A stretch of DNA of 53,841 nt from positions 1 to 53,841 of the forward strand of contig JAOAGY010000018.1 in NCBI GenBank assembly GCA_026415505.1, written 5' to 3'. Below the pieces are notes generated by a model. It was not told where the DNA came from, did not search any database, and saw only the letters and a program-made list of their open reading frames with translations. Shown piece by piece: positions 52,883-53,841 of this stretch. Each line of letters opens with the position of its first letter. The stretch's first letter is position 1. The position numbers were made by a program, and so were the translations under genes. The stretch comes from Chlorobiota bacterium (GTDB lineage Bacteria; Bacteroidota; Ignavibacteria; Kapaibacteriales; NICIL-2).

Positions 52883-53841
52883 AGCCCCCCTCGAAGATGG
52901 TACTTGTAGCCCGCCTTGCGATTGCCTTCGCGACGAATTCGCCCGTCACGTAACAGGGCATGTAGCGAACGGTGTACGGTCACGTTGTCGAGATTCGGTT
53001 CGTCACCTTTCAGGTATTCGAGAATTTGCTTCGCCGTCGCCCCTTCGTGCGTTCGTAGGTATTCGACAATTCGCCCCAGCCGACCGAACAGAACCTCGTG
53101 TGTCAATTCAAGCCGACCGTCTGTTTCTTTGGCGCACACCAGCCGCGTTTCCCAGCGCTTCGACGGTTCCAGCAGCGACGCCTTCGTCAGTTTCAGTTCG
53201 TAGTACGTTTCGCCGTCGCCAGTTTCTTCGTCCTCGACCGCACGAATCAGAATTTGCGACCGCGAACCGTTCGTCTTGTACACCGAACCGTAGGGCAACG
53301 CCGTTTCGCTATTTGCCCGTGCGTCTGATTTTGGTATGTGGTCAATTACCACAACGCCGCAATTGTACGCCTTGCAAAGGTCGCGAAGCCCCTTCATTGT
53401 CGCCGTGACCGTTTCCGTGTCGTTTGCGTCGCCGTTGTGTGCGTACTGGAACGAATCCACTACCACCAGGGCAGGTTCGAATTCGTACAGCATCGCCCCC
53501 AGCTTGTCGAAGTCTGCAGCCCCGCTTTTGGTGACCGGTAAGCCGTCGCTGATGTAGTAGAACGGGGTGACCGTTTCCGCAGCAGGCAGGGCAAGTTTGC
53601 CGACACGCTGGGCAACGGTCAAGGGTTCGTCTTCGCCCAGTTGTTCGAAGTCCAGGTAAACGACCGAACGCCCTTCGAGTAATTCACGATTGACCGGAAA
53701 ACCCAGCCATTCGGTCGCCCCTTGCGCAATCGAAATACAGCAGTGCAGCGCCAAGAGTGATTTTCCGCTTTCCCCTCGACCGTACAGCCAGGTTAGGTGA
53801 CCGACCGGAACGACACCCTCGATAATCCATTGCGTTCCACC
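52867..53841 (-). CDS. RepA-like AAA/RecA-fold ATPase with C-terminal winged helix (5' end cut off)
   Basis: The frame stays open to the window edge, so the gene starts beyond it; 324 codons are visible. The first visible part reads WIIEGVVPVGHLTWLYGRGESGKSLLALH with Walker A GRGESGKS. VVYLDFEQ, the Walker B ALVVVDSF, VVVIDHIPKS and GSVYKTNGSRSQI are the order seen in RepA/AAA_25 plasmid and phage ATPases. A winged-helix-like tail (GRIVEYLRTHEGATAKQILEYLKGD...VHRSLHALLRDGRIRREG) would bind DNA. It probably acts in replication of the mobile element. The TTG in frame at 53754 is internal. Its stop overlaps the small ORF by 11 nt. Confidence 0.8.
   Translation of the reverse strand, partial: GGTQWIIEGVVPVGHLTWLYGRGESGKSLLALHCCISIAQGATEWLGFPVNRELLEGRSVVYLDFEQLGEDEPLTVAQRVGKLALPAAETVTPFYYISDGLPVTKSGAADFDKLGAMLYEFEPALVVVDSFQYAHNGDANDTETVTATMKGLRDLCKAYNCGVVVIDHIPKSDARANSETALPYGSVYKTNGSRSQILIRAVEDEETGDGETYYELKLTKASLLEPSKRWETRLVCAKETDGRLELTHEVLFGRLGRIVEYLRTHEGATAKQILEYLKGDEPNLDNVTVHRSLHALLRDGRIRREGNRKAGYKYHLRGGLNDGF

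Overview
The window looks like a piece of a GC-rich, Gram-negative bacterial chromosome of the Bacteroidota/Chlorobiota kind, most like a Kapabacteria/Ignavibacteria-type lineage. The placement is an inference. It rests on lipid A genes (lpxB, lpxK), a secreted beta-propeller protein with a C-terminal tail of the type IX secretion kind, a BatA-like VWA membrane protein, a flagellin, and seven exact TAnnTTTG elements (the Bacteroidota -7 promoter motif) in front of operons. Genes are packed tightly, and many join by ATGA or TGATG overlaps.

Layout. 0-4 kb: the end of a flagellin gene with a strong terminator, then two overlapping sensor-kinase genes. 4-9.4 kb: leuS, a zinc-free MDR oxidoreductase coupled to a single-domain response regulator, and UDP-glucose dehydrogenase. 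9.4-13.8 kb: rpsF-rplI followed by a secreted TldD-like protease gene and a paralogue that has lost the metal site. 14-18.2 kb: queF-queD-gltX, a lipoprotein and a sigma-54 activator. 18.2-25.4 kb: a long minus-strand operon (lolD-like ABC gene, small membrane protein, hslV, hslU, VWA protein, fused Dpp-type ABC ATPase, MlaF-like ABC ATPase, cobalamin adenosyltransferase). 25.5-35.8 kb: rsmB, then minus-strand genes for a Yip1-like protein, a C26 glutamine hydrolase, lipid A synthesis (lpxK, an LPLAT, lpxB), a YedK-type protein, and the translation cluster rplM-rpsI-rpsB-tsf-pyrH-frr. 35.9-41 kb: a J-domain protein, the exported WD40 protein and the BatA-like protein. 41-45.6 kb: dusB, a family 2 glycosyltransferase, tilS with a very long disordered N-terminus, and hpt. 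45.68-46.15 kb: twelve palindromic elements of two covarying types. 46.2-51.4 kb: hmgA downstream of tRNA-Arg(UCU) on the minus strand, then asd-manC-hutI and a small ORF on the plus strand.

From about 51.4 kb to the right edge the sequence changes character. A hand scan finds no GATC site between 51,397 and 53,841, whereas 19 occur in the first 2,400 bases. This stretch carries a plasmid/phage-type RepA-like ATPase gene (cut by the window edge), an unrecognised protein, and between them two gapless 196-bp tandem repeats. These repeats sit exactly at gene junctions and keep the same 11-nt start/stop overlap. In one copy the recurring word is TTGTGCA, in the other TTTTGCA, and the complementary words changed with it. 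I read this as the left end of an integrated mobile element with an unrecognised, self-complementary intergenic module, and it is the most promising novelty here.

Together the core genes serve translation and tRNA modification (leuS, gltX, queF/queD, dusB, tilS, ribosomal proteins, tsf, frr, rsmB), envelope building (lpxB/K, LPLAT, lolD, mlaF, ugd, manC, glycosyltransferase), protein quality control (hslUV, TldD-like pair, J-domain) and amino-acid metabolism (asd, hutI, hmgA).
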